A stretch of DNA of 64,000 nt from Colias croceus. Taxonomy: Eukaryota; Arthropoda; Insecta; Lepidoptera; Pieridae. Shown in pieces: positions 1 through 12,755 of the stretch (positions within the stretch are counted from its first letter, which is position 1; every line of letters begins with the position of its first letter). Under the pieces are notes generated by a model that was given only the letters and a program-made list of their open reading frames with translations, was not told where the DNA came from and did not search any database. The position numbers and the translations under genes were made by a program. The stretch lies in the NCBI RefSeq assembly GCF_905220415.1, contig NC_059566.1, positions 3,596,001 through 3,660,000 on the forward strand, in the 5' to 3' direction.

Positions 1-27
1 CTCGAGTATCAAAGTATTACAAAAAAA

Positions 28-173
28 GAGCGTGTGCGTCTAGCACACGTGTCAGAAGTGAAACTTCTTTCGCATTTGACAAAATCGTCGCCTTACTCCA
101 TGACGTGACGGCATTGCCATGACACGCCTTTAAATTTTTCTCTTAACGCGCCTAAAGAAGTTTTACTTCACAC
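28..173. repeat. GAAGTGAAACTTC-type repeat
   Basis: AGAAGTGAAACTTCTTTCGC at the left and AAAGAAGTTTTACTTCACAC at the right, with CATGACGTGACGGCATTGCC inside. Further members: 860-970, 21085-21275, 23497-23700, 24898-25075, 35425-35690, 56040-56175. Confidence 0.6.
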
Positions 174-303
174 TTTAATGTACAAAGTTTGAATTAAATC
201 TGTCCGTTTAAAGTGGGTTAAAATCGAGTCTAAAGGAGTCGGTTACATACAAACATACAGGTGACGCTATTATAAGCGTGTAATGAAGCCTAATATCACA
301 CCA

Positions 304-494
304 CTAGGTGTGCCCTGCGGTTTTACCCGCAGTGCTCCACTCCTGTTGGTCGTAGCGTGATGTTATATAGCCTATAACCTTCCTCGATAAATAGGCTATC
401 TACGATATAAGTTTTCAAATCGGACCAGTAGTTCCCGAGATTAGCGCGTTCAAACAAACAAAAAAACTCTTCAGCTTTATAATCTTAGTATAAA
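304..494 (-). mobile_element. Helitron-like element, type A
   Basis: Degenerate copy. Type A is recognised by AAGCTGAAGAGTTTG near the TC end and GAACTACTGGTCCGATTTGA inside. Confidence 0.65.
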
Positions 495-1557
495 TAAGCC
501 CTAATAAATAACTTAGTATCTATTATTAATGCTCTAGCGTCTCCAAACATGAAAAATGTGGGTTTTTATAACGATCTAAGTCATACGTGGGGTTTTTTGA
601 TGTAACAATTATTATTTAATATTATTTGATTTAATACCTACTTACGTAATACTAGTGGACTCGGAATATGAACATTGAAATAAAAAAAAAAAAAATTCTA
701 AAATGTTTTTAAAAGAAACTATTGTTTTAAAGATATACAGCCCTTCAACTTATTAATATTTATTTAAATATCTGGTCAAATAAACTAATCAATAACATTT
801 ATTAAATCCTCGATATCGACTTTCATAAATATTAAATGACTTCAATTATGATGAGATAAAAGCGTGTGTGCCGAGCACTCGTGTCAGAAGTGAAACTTCT
901 TTCTTCTTCAAAGATACCAAAATCGTCGCCTTACTACATCACGTGACGGTATTGCCATGACATGTCGTTGAAATTTTTGAAATTTAATGTTAAAATAATA
1001 AAATGAACCTACTATAAACAATTAGATTCACAAATCACAATGACTTATTAAAAGGTCGACCAAATATGCCTGAGCGTTATATAAAACATGCAGTGGAATT
1101 AACACCTTATTCTGCGGCAGTAATGTTCAAAATCTTCTATCGCTATAACAAAACTCTGCCCAATACGCGTAGGTAGTTTTGCTTCGGACACTTTGTAATT
1201 GTGTGTCTGGACTATATACAATCATATACGTGTGAAGCTACTACGAGCATTGAGCATGTTAACACAGTTGACAGATATATACTAGTGATGTTAAGAAGCT
1301 TTTGACCTGGTTATTGAATTATTTTCATAGAAATTTCTTCTAAATCGGTACTGTGGCTAAGCCGTGAAAGTATAACAGACAGACAAACATTCGCTTTTAT
1401 GATATAACTGCGTGGTACTCGGATAAATATAAGCCTATTTACTAATCTATATCTGTGCAAAATTTCATACACATCGGATCAGCTGTTTTTGCGTGAAAGA
1501 CAAAACAAACAACCATCCATCCTTACAAACATACCTTGATCACCTGATATCTAGTAA
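495..1557. other. Gene-free stretch
   Basis: AT-rich. One GAAGTGAAAC repeat (about 860-970) and worn Helitron pieces (1350-1555). No coding or RNA gene seen. Confidence 0.5.
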
Positions 1558-1743
1558 CTAGCTGTGCCCCGCGGTTTTCACCGCATTGCTCCGCTCCTGT
1601 TGTTCTTAGCGTGATGATACATAGCTATAGCCTTTCTCGATAAATGGGCTATCTAACAGCGAAAGAAGTTTTCAAATCGGACCAGTAGTTACTGAGATTA
1701 GCGCGTTCAAACAAACTCTTCAGCTTTATAATATTAGTATAGA
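1558..1743 (-). mobile_element. Helitron-like element, type A
   Basis: CTAG at 1558-1561 and TCTATACTAATATTATAAAG at the other end on the minus strand. Confidence 0.75.
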
Positions 1744-3705
1744 TTGGCCGTTTAACCAGACTCAGCTAAGTCATGATAATTCTTAGAAAATTGATAAAAC
1801 GTAAAGAAAATACAGTGAATTGATAAAACATTGATAATTTTAATCATGTCATAGAGGTAAAGATAGAGAGTTTGTAAGTTAGTGGAGCGTAATCACTGGA
1901 TCTACTGAACCGATTTTAGAAATAATTTTACCGAGTTAGTGAGTGTCATAGGCTGTATTTTATTTTGTTTTTCATTTTCATGAAAGAGAGACTAGAGAGT
2001 TTCGGGAAAAAAAAATTATATTCATTAAAAAAATATAACAAAACTGTAGGTAGATATTTCTTAGCGTTAATCGCTTAATGTACTGTAAAAAAAATATTTT
2101 TTTCCTATGTTTCGTACTCATATCGAAAATCGTATTAATTTGAATAACTCCATGTAATATAATATTACATGAAGTCCATGTAATATAAAAACTTATTTTA
2201 AGTGTTAACAACAGAAAGGAAAACGCAATATTAAATTTAAAAAAAAAACCTACCAAAATTTGTTCAACTGTTTTATCTTTAAAAAAAAATGCATCTAGTT
2301 TTTAAAAAATATAGGTATGTCCGCGATTTTCAAATATCATAGCTACATTCTAACTTAACCGGTTTAAAGTTATGTAAACTAAGCACGAACCACATAAATG
2401 TCGAATATATTAATCGTAGGTAAATCCCCTGTACGAATGTTTAAATAAAAACATTATTAATTTCCTTTTTATTACTATCTGTCTACTATACCCTTGATAT
2501 TTTTGATACATACATACACAGTATAAAACAAAGTAGCTGTGTGTCTGTCCCTATATATGTATGATCTTTAAAACTACACAACGGCTTTTGAAAATTTTAG
2601 TTTATAATTCCTTAAGTTTTAAAGCAGACGAAGCCATAGGGAAGCTATGAATCTAGACGAATTTTTACATTTATAATATTAGTAGGATCGACTTCGAAAT
2701 TCATAGATTGAAGATTTGTTTTGTTTTCATTGCTAATTTGTTATAAACAACCTTAGATGACTAAATACAAGTACATACGGAAAATGACTGGCAAAAAGCA
2801 GACTCTGATAAGAGTGACTCAGAAGACATTTATCAAACTACACGTAATTGTAGATTGACATCATAGACACAAGCGAAGCGGGCAGCGAAGCGAACAGCGA
2901 AGCAGGTAGCGAAGCAGGTAGCGAAGCAGAACTAGTTATATACATATACATATACATTTTATCACAATGGGCAGAGTTCGGCGAGTGGAGGCAATCACGA
3001 TAGTGTAGAGGGCCTGAATGTCTATGATCGGCCATCATTGTAGATGTTTATTCATAATCGCTGTAATGGCGGCAAACATCGACCATCATTTGTTAGGCCA
3101 ACGCTGCCCATAAGACTATAGATTAGATAGAGATAGTTTTTTTTTAATCTTACTTTATTCAAAGGTGTTTTGTCAACAATTGACAATGTCACCCCCGTAA
3201 AAGCAAATAACACGATATTTAAATACATAATATTAATTAACTACTAACACCTAAATATAGTTGAGAAAGAGGAGAAACCAAGATGCTGTTACACCATCCC
3301 AGATTTAAATTACTATCTATATTAAAATTGTGCATTAATTGAGATCGCTCATTCCGAAAACATTCCTTCAAATGGTAACACTGTGTTGTAACATCATCAA
3401 TGACATCGCATTCTTGGCAATTAGGAGATTTAGATAGAGATAGTAGTTAGTATATTATTCCGCTACGCGTGTGTATGTGTGTGTGTCTCCTCAACACACA
3501 CATGTATGATATTTTTATTAATAGTCACATGTTATTGCACAAAGCAATATAAAGTGTCTTTATTATTGTATTAATCGAGTAGTATATTTTGTCTTAGTAC
3601 TTTTGCAAACGCGATATTTGGTGAGTAGACTTTTTCTCGCAAACGGCTGTATGGATTTTGATGATGTTTTATAGAAATATAAAGTAGTGTGAAATTAATA
3701 TCACA
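1744..3705. other. Gene-free stretch
   Basis: AT-rich, with a worn type C Helitron at about 2518-2690 and the AGCGAAGC minisatellite at 2872-2929. Confidence 0.5.
2872..2929 (+). repeat. Minisatellite (AGCGAAGC-N4)
   Basis: Five AGCGAAGC cores separated by GGGC, GAAC, AGGT and AGGT. Confidence 0.8.
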
Positions 3706-3974
3706 ACTTGGTTGGCTTGGTTGGCAGTGGTCCTACCTTTCAAGCCAGAGGTCTTGGGTTTGATTCCCACCCAGGGCAAACATTTGTGTCATGAACGTAG
3801 ATGTTTGCTATGTGTCTGGGTGTTAATTATCTATATAAGTATTTATTTAAAATTATATATTAACTATATGTATGTTTATCAGTCATCTGGTTTCCATAAC
3901 ACAAGCGAAAGCTTAGTATGAGATCAGATCATGCCGTGTGTGAAAATTGTCCTGATTCCTGAAATATTTATTTA
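3706..3974 (+). mobile_element. tRNA-derived SINE (family 1), full-length
   Basis: tRNA-like head TTGGTTGGCTTGGTTGGCAG with B box GGTTTGATTCC, body GGGCAAACATTTGTGTCATG, then CTTAGTATGAGATCAGATC and an ATTT tail. Confidence 0.8.
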
Positions 3975-4194
3975 TTTATTTACTTTTTTGTTACATAATA
4001 GAAATAGGTTTACAAATATTACCTCTCTATAATATCAAGTACTTATAGATTAGAAGATTAAATATAAAATATCAAATGTAATTCTTACAAATGCTTAAGA
4101 TTAGGTACTTACATATTTCTAAATACTCCTACATGCTGACTTATTATAAACTAGTTTTACCTCCAGTACTCCGCTCCTTTTAGTCTTAGCGTAA

Positions 4195-4533
4195 TCTATA
4201 CTAATATTATAAAGCTGAAGAGTTTGATTGTTTGTTTGTTTGTTTGTTTGAAGGCACTAATCTCGGGAACTACTGGTCCGATTTGAAAAATTCTTTCGGT
4301 ATTAGATAGCCCATTTATCGAGGAAGGTTATAGGCTATATTTCATCACGCTACGGGCAACAGGAGTGGAGCCACGGGGGTGAAACCGCGCGGAGCAGCTA
4401 GTGATTTATAGCCTTCCTCGATGAATGGGCTATCTACCTAACATCGAAAGAATTTTTCAAATCGGACCAGTAGTTCCCGAGATTAGCACGTTCAAACAAA
4501 CAAACTCTTCAGCTTTATAATATTATAGTATAG
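4195..4533. mobile_element. Two type A Helitrons tail to tail
   Basis: A full plus-strand copy ends CTAGT at about 4402 and abuts a 3'-truncated minus-strand copy (to 4533), giving a large inverted repeat. Confidence 0.72.
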
Positions 4534-4635
4534 ATTTAAACTGGATAAATATACATACAATTACTTCTTACATATATTACAAAAAGCAGCTTTCTTTGTT
4601 TATAATATTATCAGTGAATATAATTTCTATAAACA

Positions 4636-4833
4636 TCCATACTAATATTATAAATGCGAAAGTAACTCTGTCTGTCTGTCTGTTACTCAATCACGCCTTA
4701 ACTACTGAACCAAATTGCATGAAATTTGGTATAGAGATATTTTGATACCCGAGAAAGGATATAGGATAAGTTTTATCCCGGAAATCCCACGGGAACGGGA
4801 ACTATGCGGGCGATGCCGCGGGTAGAAAGCTAG
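4636..4833 (+). mobile_element. Helitron-like element, type B
   Basis: TCCATACTAATATTATAAAT start, GTAACTCTGTCTGTCTGTCT, 3' hairpin GCGGGCGATGCCGCGGG and CTAG. Confidence 0.78.
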
Positions 4834-5415
4834 TAATTTATAAATGTAAACAAACGGTCATGTTGACCTTTAACTATATATATAATATGTTTAATTATAT
4901 CATAACTATATCTATATTAATACATATATATATATTATTTATGTGAAGTACAATGATGGAGAAAAATAAAGAAACATTCCGTTTATAGAAATTGACATAA
5001 AGTATAAACCCAATGATTTAGATAATTAATAGGCAAAAAAATATATATTATAATAAGGGAAAAGTTGTGAAGATAGATGTGTGTTTGTTTGCTTGAAGGC
5101 GCTAATCTTAGGAACCAAGGGTCGGATTTGAAAAATTATTTCACTATTAGATAGTTTATTTATTAGGGAAAGCTATGTATTGGTTTTATTTTGATGCGTT
5201 TTAACACGTTTTTACTAGCTTCACCTATGTTTTTATGTAATCGACATATTTGTATGTAACCGACTCCTTTAGACTCGATTTTAACCCACTTTAAACGAAC
5301 AGATTTAATTGAAACGTACCCTTATCGAGAACCGGTGACAATACAATAATATCATGAGTTTAAGCGTGTTTGAAGTTATACTTATATAGATTATAATATA
5401 GTTCTATACGAATTA

Positions 5416-5791
5416 TACAGGATGCCCCACCGTTGGTATACTAAGCTCAAAGGAGTAAACCGTTTTGCATACGCTGAGTACGTAAAAAATACTTATAAAA
5501 TTCCAGAAGCATTTTTTTTCAATAAGATAAATTCTTAAAACTACATCCCTAAAAAGCAACCCTCCCTATTTTGCCACCCACACGTGAGCTATCGTTTAAG
5601 ATTGTTTTCTTAGACAAAATGCTCACATTAGCGAAGCCGTATATGCTGGCTGCGCGAAGCTGGAGAAGAAAACATGGAGGACCATAGGATTTTTTTTTAC
5701 TTCATTTTGTTGTTTAACTATATTTAACGTCAGTTTATGCAAAACTACAACCCCCTTCGCGCTTAGTATACCAATAGTGGGACACCCTGTA
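5416..5791. mobile_element. MITE with TACAGG(G/A)TG(T/C)CCCAC ends
   Basis: Left TACAGGATGCCCCACCGTTG; right inverse TAGTGGGACACCCTGTA; both continue into TTGGTATACTAAGC. 376 bp, no coding capacity. Confidence 0.75.
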
Positions 5792-6357
5792 TCATGCTGA
5801 AGCTGAAGAATAAATTTCGTAATTGTACACAAATAGGTGGTGTAGATAATTGTTCCCATGAACATGGCCGCTACTATATGCGCACGCGCCTATCGCGTGT
5901 GTGAACTTCCTCATATTATTGCAATATGTAAAGCCCAGTTTAATTGTTGTTATGCTGTTGCGTGGGTGCGGACGGACGGATTAAATTAATTTTGTGTTTG
6001 GGAGTTTTAATGTTGAATAAATTTTGTTTGAGGGAATTGGTGTGTTTTTGGAGTGTGGAGTGGAGGGTGCAGTGTTTTTGATGGTTTTTTGTGTAGTGAT
6101 AGATATCAATTGGATTAGTGGGATGTTTTTGATAGATGGTTAATTGGATGAATATAAAATTATAAAGGTACGGTATTTATGTGCCTTTTTTGTTTTCTGT
6201 CTGTTAAAAAGTTTTTAATTTTTATACCTATGCTATAATCCGATGTTAACCCAATAAATATACCTGTTAAAAATACATTTTTAAAGGTTATTTCATTCAG
6301 TATTCAAAAAATGTGTCTTTTTATTGTAAAATACACGACCACAGCCATAATATTACA
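5792..6357. other. Gene-free stretch
   Basis: T/G-skewed 5990-6130 (TGGAGTGTGGAGTGGAGGGT). Nothing else recognised. Confidence 0.4.
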
Positions 6358-6528
6358 TCTTATATATAAAAAATGAATCGCAAAATGTGTTGGTAAGCGC
6401 ATAACTCGAGAACGGCTGAACCGATTTCGATAATTCTTTTTTTATTATATTTCTTGAAGTACGAGGATGGATCTTATGTAGAGAAAACGTAAACATGTAC
6501 CACGGGCGAAGCCGGGGCGGACCGCTAG
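6358..6528 (+). mobile_element. Helitron-like element, type E
   Basis: Type E: GAATCGCAAAATGTGTTGGT, AACGGCTGAACCGATTTCGA, ending GCGGACCGCTAG. Confidence 0.72.
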
Positions 6529-6595
6529 TATAAAATAATATCAACATAAGTTTTTATAGGTATATGTATTTCATTAACGACGTTTTTATTTTTCA

Positions 6596-6782
6596 CTAGC
6601 TTACCGCGCGCGGCTTCGCCCGCTTTGTCTAAAACCTAATAAATTATATACCAAAACCTTCCTTTTAAATCACTCTACTATTAAAAAAACCGCATCAAAA
6701 TCCGTTGCGTAGTTTTAAAGATTTAAGCATACAAAGGGACATAGGGACAGAGAAAGCGACTTTGTTTTATACTATGTAGTGA
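6596..6782 (-). mobile_element. Helitron-like element, type C
   Basis: Type C: TCACTACATAGTATAAAACA start, CTACGCAACGGATTTTGATG, CTAG end. Confidence 0.75.
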
Positions 6783-7009
6783 TACGACTTAAAAATAACC
6801 TAAAAAGAAAGATTACGAGATACGCTTCGTATGTTTCTAAGAAAACATAAATAAATTCGCGATTCCTAGTATTGCCTACGAAAATTGGCACGCTTTTGCA
6901 CTGAAGTGTATAAATTATAGCCGTAGTATATACTATTGCTTCCTGCTACTTCGCTTGAATACTAAATATCTAGAAATTAAAGATTCCAACAGATTTTAAA
7001 CGTGATTTA

Positions 7010-7229
7010 TCTACACTAATATTGTAAAGAGGAAAACTTTGTTTGTTTGTTTGATTGTAATGAATAGGCTCATAAACTACTGGACCGATTTTAAAAATTC
7101 TTTCACCATTCGAAAGCTACATTATCCACGAGTAACATAGGCTAGGTTTTATCCCGGAAATCCTACGGGAACGGGAACTATGCGGGTTTTTCTTTGAAAA
7201 TGCGGGCGAAGCCGCAGGCGGAAAGCTAG
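7010..7229 (+). mobile_element. Helitron-like element, chimeric head/tail
   Basis: A type-F-like head (TATTGTAAAGAGGAAAAC) joined to the TTATCCCGGAAATCCTACGG tail of types B/D. Confidence 0.65.
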
Positions 7230-7484
7230 TTCATTATATGATTATCCCGACGTTTCGGGACTCGCACTTTGCAATCTTTCATTTCTAAACGTATTATACT
7301 CGCGACAAATAAATACAAGTAAATAATGTCTATGAATGTTTGTCTGTATATCCTTTGTAGGTAGAATCGTGAATATTACAACATTGGATCATGTGATGAT
7401 TTTCAGTAAAATTTTGTGCATGAACGAACGAATGTTTCAGGCAAAGCCGGGGTGCACGTCTAGTTACACATCACTATCACTACA

Positions 7485-7851
7485 TCCATACTAATATTAT
7501 AAATGCGAAAGTAACTCTGTCTGTCTGTCTGTCTGTTACTCAATCACGCCTTAACTACTGAACCAATTGGAATGAAATTTGGTATAGAGATATTTTGATA
7601 CCCGAGAAAGGACATAGGATAGGTTTTATCCCGGAAATCCTACGGGAACGGGTTTTTCTTTGAAAACGCGGGCGAAGCCGCGGGCGGAAAGCTAGTAGTA
7701 TATAAAACAAAGTCACTTTCTGTGTCCCTATGTTCCTAATCTCTGAAACTGCGCAACGGATTTTGATGAGAGTGATTGAAGAGAAGGTATAATTTCATTT
7801 CATTTTATTAGGTTTTAGACACAGCGGGCGAAGCCGCGAGCGGAAAGCTAG
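7485..7851 (+). mobile_element. Type B and type C Helitrons abutting head to tail
   Basis: B copy 7485-7695 ends CTAG; the C copy (7696-7851) begins at once without a TC terminus, so it was probably broken by the B insertion or is a fused unit. Confidence 0.7.
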
Positions 7852-8093
7852 TAGGTATTAGTTCTTAGATAAAATTTCTTATAGGTTATTTTTTATTATG
7901 CGTTAATATTTTGTTAGAATCGATTAATTCTAATACTGAATGAGAACATCAAGGTCACATTAATAACACCGCCTATACAGTTTTATTAGCTAAATGAACT
8001 CAAACTCACATTTATTTATTCAACTAGACTTCTTTAAGAAGCGCTTTTAGAATCGTCCAATACTACTATTGATACATCCTATCCTGCTAAACT

Positions 8094-8492
8094 TCACTAC
8101 GTAGTATAAAACAAAGTCGCTTTCTCTGTCCCTATGTCCCTATGTCCCTTTGTATGCTTAAATCTTTAAAACTACGCAACGGATTTTGATGCTATTTTTT
8201 AAATAGATAGAGTGATTCAAGGGGAAGGTTTTAGTATATAATTTATTAGGTTTTAGACAAAGCGGGCGAAGCCGCGGGCGGTTAGCTAGTAATATTATAA
8301 ATGCGAAAGTTTGTGAGGATGTGTGTGTGTTTGTTACTCTTTCACGCAAATACTACTGAACTGATTACAATGTCATTTAGCACACATACAGAGGGTAACT
8401 TGGATTAACACATAGGATAGGTTTATCCCGGAAATCCCACGGGAACGGGAACTATGCGGGTTTTTCTTTGAAAACGCGGGCGGAAACTTAGT
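8094..8492 (+). mobile_element. Type C and type D Helitrons abutting
   Basis: C copy 8094-8289 followed directly by D (GCGAAAGTTTGTGAGGATGT, TGATTACAATGTCATTTAGC) to 8492. Confidence 0.7.
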
Positions 8493-9037
8493 ATTATATA
8501 TTTCTAATTTTCTTATAGGTACTGTTTGAGAAAATATACGTTTTGTCTTTGTCATGAATAAACTGAACTAATTAACTGATTACAAATATTCACTCAAGTA
8601 GACTTTAGCAATACCTACAAATTAATCCAGATAAACAGCTCAGCTATACTAAAGCCCCATCAGAGTAAAAGTCCCATCAAACTGGGTCCAGCTGTTACGG
8701 AGATTAGCTGGACAATTAACGATTAATTTTTAATCTGTTACGTATATTGTTCAAAATTTTCTTGAAATTAAAAAAGCTGTACATTTAATATATAAAATAC
8801 GCTTAAATTATTTTTCTGTATATTTAACCCACGCGCCAATAAAGTCAATGACCGTTACGGCTGATCACATTTTGATTCGCCAATTATGAGACCGTTTGAT
8901 AGATTACGTAATATTTTTTCTTCAGTAGGCTAGTTGCTTCGGTTTAAAAACTTTATATGAAATGAGATTTAAATTATTCCTTCCTTTCAACTACTAATTT
9001 ATTTTTTTATAATGTTGATTTTATATATTTAGATATA

Positions 9038-9287
9038 AATAAATAAATATTTTAGGACATTTTTCACACACGGCACGATCTGATCCCATACTAAGCTTTT
9101 CGCTTGTGTTATTACCAGATGGCTGATAAACATACATATATAATTTTAAATACTTAAATAGATAATTAACACCCAGATACAGAGCAAACATCTATGTTCA
9201 TCACACAAATATTTGCCCCGGGTGAGAATCGAACCCACGACCTCTGGCTTGGAAGGCAGGGCCACTACCAACCAAGCCAACCGGTCA
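9038..9287 (-). mobile_element. tRNA-derived SINE (family 1), minus strand
   Basis: Head at the right (GACCGGTTGGCTTGGTTGGT on the minus strand), B box GGTTCGATTCT, AATAAATA tail at the left. Confidence 0.82.
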
Positions 9288-9479
9288 TATGTATGTATTG
9301 TACCTATATTTTATTTGTTTAACGAATACATTTTAAGTTTATTACTTAAATCGTTCAGAACTGCCATGGCGTCAGCATTGAAGTTGACAACATTGGCCAT
9401 CTTGAATTTAAAAAATCAAAATTTCAATTTTGATTATTCGTAACCCGTTTATTTTCAATTTTACACTGAAAGAAGTAAT

Positions 9480-9895
9480 TAAAAAAACTTTAGTTTTCAG
9501 AAAATTTGAAACCATATAAAGGAGGCAAAAAACAAAATGAGAACTATGCATAATGCAATTTTTGGTTACTGTCAGTACTTTTTTATCAAACTTTGACAGA
9601 TCTAGGTCATAGAGGTTAACATTATTATTTAATAATTATCAAATTATCATCAGTGTCAGAACTAGATAACTTTTAAATAGACCACATTATAAAAAATTAA
9701 ATTAAAATCGGTTTACCCAGTCTTACGTTCTGAGCTAACAGACACAAAAAAGAAATCAAATTGAGAGCCTCCTTTTTTGAGGTCAGTTAAAAATGTGCAT
9801 TTTTTGTTACTGTCTATACTTTTTATCTAACTTTGTCCGATGCAGGCTATTGACTTGCAAATTATTATCTAATAGGCTCTCTTCACAATGGGCAG
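9480..9895. repeat. Diverged tandem pair
   Basis: TTGGTTACTGTCAGTACTTT (9560) and TTTGTTACTGTCTATACTTT (9802), each followed by a similar CAAACTTTG/CTAACTTTG block; likely old LINE fragments. Confidence 0.45.
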
Positions 9896-11088
9896 CTTTG
9901 ACCCAACAACAAAAAACATGCATGCAATCATGAAATCACCTCTCACTCCCATACACGTATCGCGTTGGAACACATCTGACAAAAACAAAATTGTGATAGT
10001 AAAAGTATTATTTTTGCAAAAAAACTACGCCTACATTTTTTCCCACACTTTGTGCTTTCTGTGAATCAAGTTTTATCGAAATCGGTTAAGTGGTTTTACG
10101 TGAAAGCGTAAAGCATATAAATCTATGCTATTATTATGAACGACCTGTGCCGTGCGGTTTTACCCGCATTACTCCGCTCCTATTGGTCTTAGCGTGATGA
10201 TGTTATAGCCTATAGCCTCCTCGATAAGCATTTATAATAATTTATTAGGGATTTAGTTTTACATAATATTACATTAATATTAATCATAATATAATCTTTA
10301 CTTTATAATATGTATGGCAGAAGCTAGTTTTAGCTAGAGTTTGTTTGCTTGAAAGCGCTTATCTCAGGAACTAATGGTCCGATTTGAAAAACTATTTCAC
10401 TGTTCGATAGTATATTTATCGAAGAAGTAATGCGGATGAAACCGCGGGACACAGTTCAATTCAAAGTTCGCGGGACAATAATCATAGTTACGCCTGGTTA
10501 GCGGTTAGCCACTCCCCTGATAAGTACTGTGCTATAAATAGAGTATGACTACATAAGTGTCCTTGATCGAGACCATACTTAATGAGGCCAGCAGTTTATA
10601 TTATAGGAAGACATACATATATATATATTTTATATGATAATATAAGGGAGTTATGATTTCGTTTGTTTGTTTGGATAAATTAAATTAGTGAATTATTAGA
10701 TGGTGGAAAGATATACAGTGTGGCAATGGGCCCTGGAGGGAAAGTACTGGAAATACTGAAGATGGAAAGGAAACATGCCTTTATTTTAAAAAAGAAATAG
10801 AATTGCATTGAAAGATATTCGAAAATTCAATAGCGACCCAGAATCGAACTAACTAAAAATAAATAAATAAATGTTTTATTTTGATCTCTAGATTCATACA
10901 TGAAATACAAAACATCCAATCTTATTCAAACCAGATTGTAATTAATTATGAAATTGTACTGTTTATCGCGCAGTTGGTTAAAAAAAAATAACAGAAATTC
11001 TTAGTCTTTATAACACCAAGAAATAAATAAAAGGAAAGAAGATTAACTTACTTGGTTGGTTGCTAGGAATATTCTCAATTTATACCAA

Positions 11089-11271
11089 TCTATACTAATA
11101 AGCTGAAGAGTTTGTTTGTTTGAACACGCTAATCTCAGGAACTACTGGTCCGATTTGAAAAATTATTTCAGTGTTAGATAGCCCATTCATCGAGGAAGGC
11201 TATAGGCTATATATGAACACGCTAAGACCAACAAGAGCGGAGCAATTCGGGTGAAACCGGGGCACAGCTAG
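11089..11271 (+). mobile_element. Helitron-like element, type A
   Basis: Lies between two diverged direct copies of a ~140-bp segment (10950-11088 and 11272-11425). Confidence 0.72.
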
Positions 11272-11478
11272 TAAATTATGAAATTGCACTGTTTCTGGCG
11301 CAATCGGTTAAAAACATTACAGAAATTGTAATACATTCACTCTTTATAACACCAAGTAGGTAGGTAATAAATATAGAAGGAAAGATTAACTTACTTGGTT
11401 GGATGCCAGGAGTATTTTCATCACCTTATATAAATACTTTTGTTTTTGAGACAATGCAAGTAATACTGCACTACAAGT

Positions 11479-11519
11479 AAACCATTCATGCCACTGAAAA
11501 TCAGTGGCACGAATGGTTT
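11479..11519. repeat. Short stem-loop
   Basis: AAACCATTCATGCCACTGA / TCAGTGGCACGAATGGTTT, 19-nt arms with one mismatch and a three-base loop. Confidence 0.7.
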
Positions 11520-11809
11520 TATTATCATTCGTGCCGAATACTGAATTGGTCCCTTTTGTCAACATGAAAATGCCCAGTACCTTACTTACTTATTGATGAT
11601 AAATTTAATGTGTGTATATTATGTGTGTGTGTATTTATATTGTGTAAAATCTCATGCTCTGGTGTATTTGTGTTATGTTGACAATAAACGTTTATTTATT
11701 TATTTATTTATAATACCAATTTCATTAAAGGTACAAGAAAATATTTTTCGATACGTAGGTACATGAAATATGAATTTTAAAAAATCCTTATTACCGTATA
11801 CCGATTATT

Positions 11810-11947
11810 AAGCTATTGCATACTTCTATCCTTGAGCGCGGGGACTGAATCGACAAATTCCGTAACGAAAAAACCTCACGCTCCCCACTCTGACGGGCAC
11901 GGAGGTGTGGCTTAATTGAAGGCATGCTATGCATTATGCAATAGCTT
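11810..11947. mobile_element. MITE with AAGCTATTGCAT ends, copy 1
   Basis: AAGCTATTGCAT inverted at the right (ATGCAATAGCTT). The core AACCTCACGCTCCCCAC is shared with 22099-22214. Confidence 0.65.
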
Positions 11948-12028
11948 TACCGCGGCAGTCCTCGAGTGCCAGACGTCTTTTTTTAACTAAAAATTAAAAT
12001 TTTAAATTAAGTATTATTTATAAAGGCC

Positions 12029-12214
12029 TATTCAAACTAAAGCGGTATCCGCTACCGCGCGCCGTGGTAGCGGTATCACGATGGCACGCGATTAAATCTC
12101 GTACGTAGTATATTATAGAGACTCTAATCGCGTACCGATCCGAGTACGGTAGCGAACAGCCCATCGGGATACCGGCTACCCTCGGCGGTAGTCGATACCG
12201 CTGTAGTTTCAATA
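12029..12214. mobile_element. GC-rich MITE, 186 bp
   Basis: TATTCAAACTAAAGCGGTAT and the inverse ATACCGCTGTAGTTTCAATA delimit a GC-rich body in AT-rich DNA. Confidence 0.7.
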
Positions 12215-12248
12215 TCCCCTTTCACTCACAAAATAACCTTTTCAATAA

Positions 12249-12393
12249 GTTCCCCGATGAGTACAATATGGAGGTCTTCAAGAGGAGAGTGAACATGTAC
12301 ATTCTAGGGAAGCGCGCTCCATCTTAGGCCACATCTCAGCTTACCATCAGGCGAGATCGTGGCCAAGCGCTCCTCTATTGCAACATAAAAAAG
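12249..12393 (+). mobile_element. 3' end of a non-LTR retrotransposon (LINE)
   Basis: Frame MEVFKRRVNMYILGKRAPS then TAG, followed by CTTACCATCAGGCGAGATCG, the usual lepidopteran LINE ORF2 C terminus and 3' tail; 5'-truncated. Confidence 0.7.
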
Positions 12394-12755
12394 TTCTAAT
12401 TTCACTGCAGTTCTCAGTTCATAAAAATACATGAACAAAGTCGCGCGCAGCAACTAGTTAAACTAAAATGTTGGTTCGTATGTCATTTTCTATTCAATTA
12501 CTCAGCTAATGGTGAAAGCTGTCGATCACATGATGGCCTTTACAGTAATTGAATTTTTAGTTTTGTTTTTTTTATCTGTATACCATTTTGTAACCGTTTT
12601 AAGTGCATTGTGTCTTATTTCCTTGTTGTTATCTTAATGTATAGGAAAGCTGATTTAATTGACTGACTGACGAAACGACACTAGGTTTAAAAACTTGACT
12701 AAATGATTCCTTTTACAGTAATATATTTAACTTTCTCGATAAAAACTTGCTTAAA

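Noticed and set aside
3712..3921. Small frame within the SINE at 3706
   Set aside because: Starts at TTG in the tRNA-like head; SINEs of this kind do not encode protein.
7240..7265. CCCGACGTTTCGGGA as a regulatory palindrome
   Set aside because: A single worn copy of a common lepidopteran repeat word with no supporting context.
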